Positions 8,020 through 9,387 of a stretch of 9,387 bases of DNA are shown piece by piece (position 1 is the first letter of the stretch; each line of letters begins with the position of its first letter). Under the pieces are notes generated by a model. The model ran no database searches and was not told where the DNA came from. It saw only the letters and a program-made list of their open reading frames with translations. The position numbers and the translations under genes are program-made. The DNA comes from JAPOPJ01 sp964538885 (GTDB lineage: Archaea; Thermoproteota; Nitrososphaeria; Nitrososphaerales; Nitrosopumilaceae): contig CAZIHR010000087.1 in the NCBI GenBank assembly GCA_964538885.1, positions 1-9,387 of the forward strand, in the 5' to 3' direction.

Positions 8020-8042
8020 GTGGTTGCTTGGGCGTAAAGTTG

Positions 8043-8876
8043 ATGAAAGCTAATCTGATGGCTCTTACACTGTCTGTGATTCTTGTTGCAGGCATGAGTA
8101 TAATGCCTGCATTGGGGCAAAGTTCAGACCAGATAATGGTCACAACAGACAAAGAGTCTTACTCGGAAGGTGAGACAATCGTAATTACAGGAGAGGTAAG
8201 TCAGCTTCTTTCAGGACAACCAGCATCAATCAGAGTTATGGCTCCAAACGGAAATGTTGTATATATCGCACAACCCGACATTGACGCAGACAGGAAATTC
8301 AGCACAGAGTTGATTGCAGGTGGCCCGCTAATGAAAGCGGAGGGAACCTATACTATCAACGTATTATATGGTGGCCCAACTCGTACGGCTCAAACCACAT
8401 TCATGTTTGGTGGTTCAACAGATCAGGGTGACGATCGGATGACCGGAATGACATCTGTAACAATAGACCCTGAACTCGAACCGATAACTTACTCAATTAC
8501 AGGTGGAGAAGTAATCAGCATAGAACCTCAACTAGAATCAAAATCATTGCTCATCAAGATCAATGCCACAGATGACGGCTCTCTGGAAATTTCAATACCA
8601 AGAACAATCCTAGAGGCAACAAATGAAATGGACGGCACGGATGATGATTACTTTGTATTGGTAGACAGAGAAGAAGTTGACTTTGATGAGAACAAGACAG
8701 ATACTCACAGGACTCTTACAATAGAGTTCTCTGCAGGTGCAGAAGAGATCGAGATAATAGGCAAATGGGTGATCCCCGAATTTGGTACTATAGCAGTGAT
8801 GATCTTGGCCGTATCTATAATAGCAATAATTGCAGTATCGGCAAGAACAAAGCTCGGTATCATTCCAAGGTATTAG
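8043..8876 (+). CDS. Secreted or surface protein with PEFG-CTERM anchor
   Basis: A 277-residue predicted exported protein. An N-terminal signal peptide (K3, hydrophobic stretch about 5-22) probably ends near A23-L24-G25/Q26. Residues about 31-125 resemble the beta-sandwich, Ig-like domains common in thaumarchaeal surface proteins, with a DKESYSEGETIVITGEV opening. A second domain, about 137-242, precedes the tail and includes an acidic segment (about 196-220, DDD and DEN runs) that might bind cations. The C terminus has IPEFG at 244-248, a hydrophobic span 249-266, then a basic ending: the PEFG-CTERM layout, thought to be processed by an archaeosortase-family transpeptidase. Possible N-glycosylation sequons are N174-A-T and N217-K-T. 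Start at ATG 8043 was chosen over the in-frame TTG 8028 because of the promoter position and signal peptide shape. The gene is divergent from the polymerase operon and monocistronic. Ligand and exact role are unknown; structural or adhesive cell-surface function is inference. Confidence 0.9.
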   Translation: MKANLMALTLSVILVAGMSIMPALGQSSDQIMVTTDKESYSEGETIVITGEVSQLLSGQPASIRVMAPNGNVVYIAQPDIDADRKFSTELIAGGPLMKAEGTYTINVLYGGPTRTAQTTFMFGGSTDQGDDRMTGMTSVTIDPELEPITYSITGGEVISIEPQLESKSLLIKINATDDGSLEISIPRTILEATNEMDGTDDDYFVLVDREEVDFDENKTDTHRTLTIEFSAGAEEIEIIGKWVIPEFGTIAVMILAVSIIAIIAVSARTKLGIIPRY

Positions 8877-8884
8877 ACACATCC

Positions 8885-8898
8885 TTTTTTCATTTTTT
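8885..8898 (+). terminator. T-tract terminator after the PEFG-CTERM gene
   Basis: Two runs of six T (8885-8890 and 8893-8898), separated by CA, begin 9 nt after the stop codon. Archaeal RNA polymerase terminates at such U-tracts without needing a hairpin, and none is evident here. This marks the gene as a single-gene transcript. Confidence 0.75.
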
Positions 8899-9262
8899 GC
8901 CAGTTTCACATGCCGTAATATCTGATATATCACAAGAATGTAGAATCCCTACAGTAAAAAATAATTTGCAAAAATTGATACAGCTGACATGTACAATCTC
9001 ATATGAAAATCAGAGCATAACTGAATGAAATATGTCACATCTACAAACTAAAGAATTTCGGAAATGCCACATGTGTAATCAGAGTATTGATCTGCATGTA
9101 TTTCATACATCCAGTTAACCCAAATGTGCCACAAGCCACGTCTTTACGCGAGTAGTTTGGGCTCACGTATTATAACTTGATTTGAAATTTGAACGTGGTC
9201 AATGTAAGTATAGTCAGATCCAAATAGAGCAAGAATCGACATATCATCCATTCGTTGTACAT

Positions 9263-9282
9263 CAATAAAATAGTAAAAATAT
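9263..9282 (-). terminator. U-rich terminator for the minus-strand gene at the right edge
   Basis: On the minus strand this reads as TATTTTTACTATTTTATTG, with runs of five and four T, starting 27 nt after the TAG at 9310-9312. Its position fits a U-tract terminator for a gene entering from the right edge. Confidence 0.4.
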
Positions 9283-9309
9283 AGCATCCTAGATACAATG
9301 CAATTTGTC

Positions 9310-9387
9310 CTAGTTCTGGCCCTCATTGTCTAGATCTCGCGATATCTTGTTTATCATCCATCTGTTTTTGTATCTTTTTAGATCTAT
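9310..9387 (-). CDS. 3' end of an unidentified minus-strand gene, cut by the right window edge
   Basis: Reading from the right edge, the frame is open for 25 codons to a TAG at 9310-9312. The peptide is basic and hydrophilic, with pieces such as LKRYKNRW and SRDLDNEGQN, like the charged end of a real protein. The U-rich tract shortly downstream supports a transcript ending here. The gene would converge on the PEFG-CTERM gene. The fragment is too short to name a family, and 25 open codons could occur by chance. Confidence 0.4.
   Translation of the reverse strand: MDLKRYKNRWMINKISRDLDNEGQN

Larger units (their letters stand above)
8877..9309. other. Gene-free region between converging genes
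   Basis: About 430 nt with no convincing protein gene on either strand and no tRNA-like folding. It holds the plus-strand T-tract terminator at 8885-8898, a minus-strand U-rich stretch at 9263-9282, a minus-strand TATA-like GTTATAATA at 9168-9176, a minus-strand T6 run at 8956-8961, and a stem-forming segment at 9119-9161. CACATGTG at 9068-9075 is an 8-bp palindrome. AATCAGAG occurs twice (9008-9015, 9077-9084). Most of this may be plain intergenic sequence, long for a compact archaeal genome. Confidence 0.5.

Noticed and set aside
8028..8042. An upstream TTG start extending the PEFG-CTERM protein by five residues
   Set aside because: The TATA box at 8012-8019 puts the transcript start near 8042, so this codon would probably not be in the mRNA; no ribosome site supports it.
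8610..8933. A 107-codon minus-strand open frame under the PEFG-CTERM gene
   Set aside because: It is antisense to a confidently identified gene, including its PEFG tail, and extends through the T-tract terminator.
9144..9326. A 60-codon minus-strand open frame in the right-hand region
   Set aside because: It overlaps the end of the more plausible edge gene in another frame, runs straight through the U-rich terminator-like tract, has no ribosome site, and resembles no family I know.
1..9387. Mobile element, CRISPR array, intein, tRNA or rRNA
   Set aside because: No transposase or integrase, regular direct repeats, intein splice blocks within rpoA or rpoB, or tRNA arm signatures were seen on either strand.

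Overview
The window comes from an archaeal chromosome, most likely a member of the Nitrososphaerota (Thaumarchaeota). Two signs point there. The largest RNA polymerase subunit is encoded by one uninterrupted gene, where most archaea have separate A' and A'' genes. The gene facing the polymerase operon encodes a secreted protein with a PEFG-CTERM tail, a signal typical of this phylum. TATA boxes, U-tract terminators and an Sm-like protein fit archaea generally. The species cannot be named from this stretch.

Layout. Positions 1-108 hold the 3' end of a plus-strand gene cut by the window edge. Positions 239-7884 are a minus-strand operon read right to left: rpoH (7884-7633), rpoB (7633-4286), fused rpoA (4286-495) and an Sm-like (LSm) gene (472-239). 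The first three genes join through 1-nt stop/start overlaps, both reading TATAATG, and the LSm gene follows rpoA after only 22 nt. A 158-bp divergent promoter region (7885-8042) separates the operon from a plus-strand gene (8043-8876) for a 277-residue surface protein with signal peptide, Ig-like region and PEFG-CTERM anchor; a strong T-tract terminator follows it. Positions 8877-9309 contain no convincing gene. Positions 9310-9387 are probably the 3' end of a minus-strand gene cut by the right edge.

Function. RpoB and RpoA form the catalytic core of RNA polymerase, and RpoH is the small Rpb5-like jaw subunit, so their co-transcription and coupled translation keep them in balance. The LSm protein probably binds RNA, and its position ties it to the transcription machinery. 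The PEFG-CTERM gene has its own, apparently leaderless, promoter and is functionally separate.

I found no mobile element, CRISPR array, tRNA, rRNA or intein, and no defence-like cassette. This is mostly a conserved housekeeping region. The points worth a second look are the LSm gene at the end of the polymerase operon, an operator-like inverted repeat upstream of rpoH, the twin coupling junctions, and the gene-free right-hand region.
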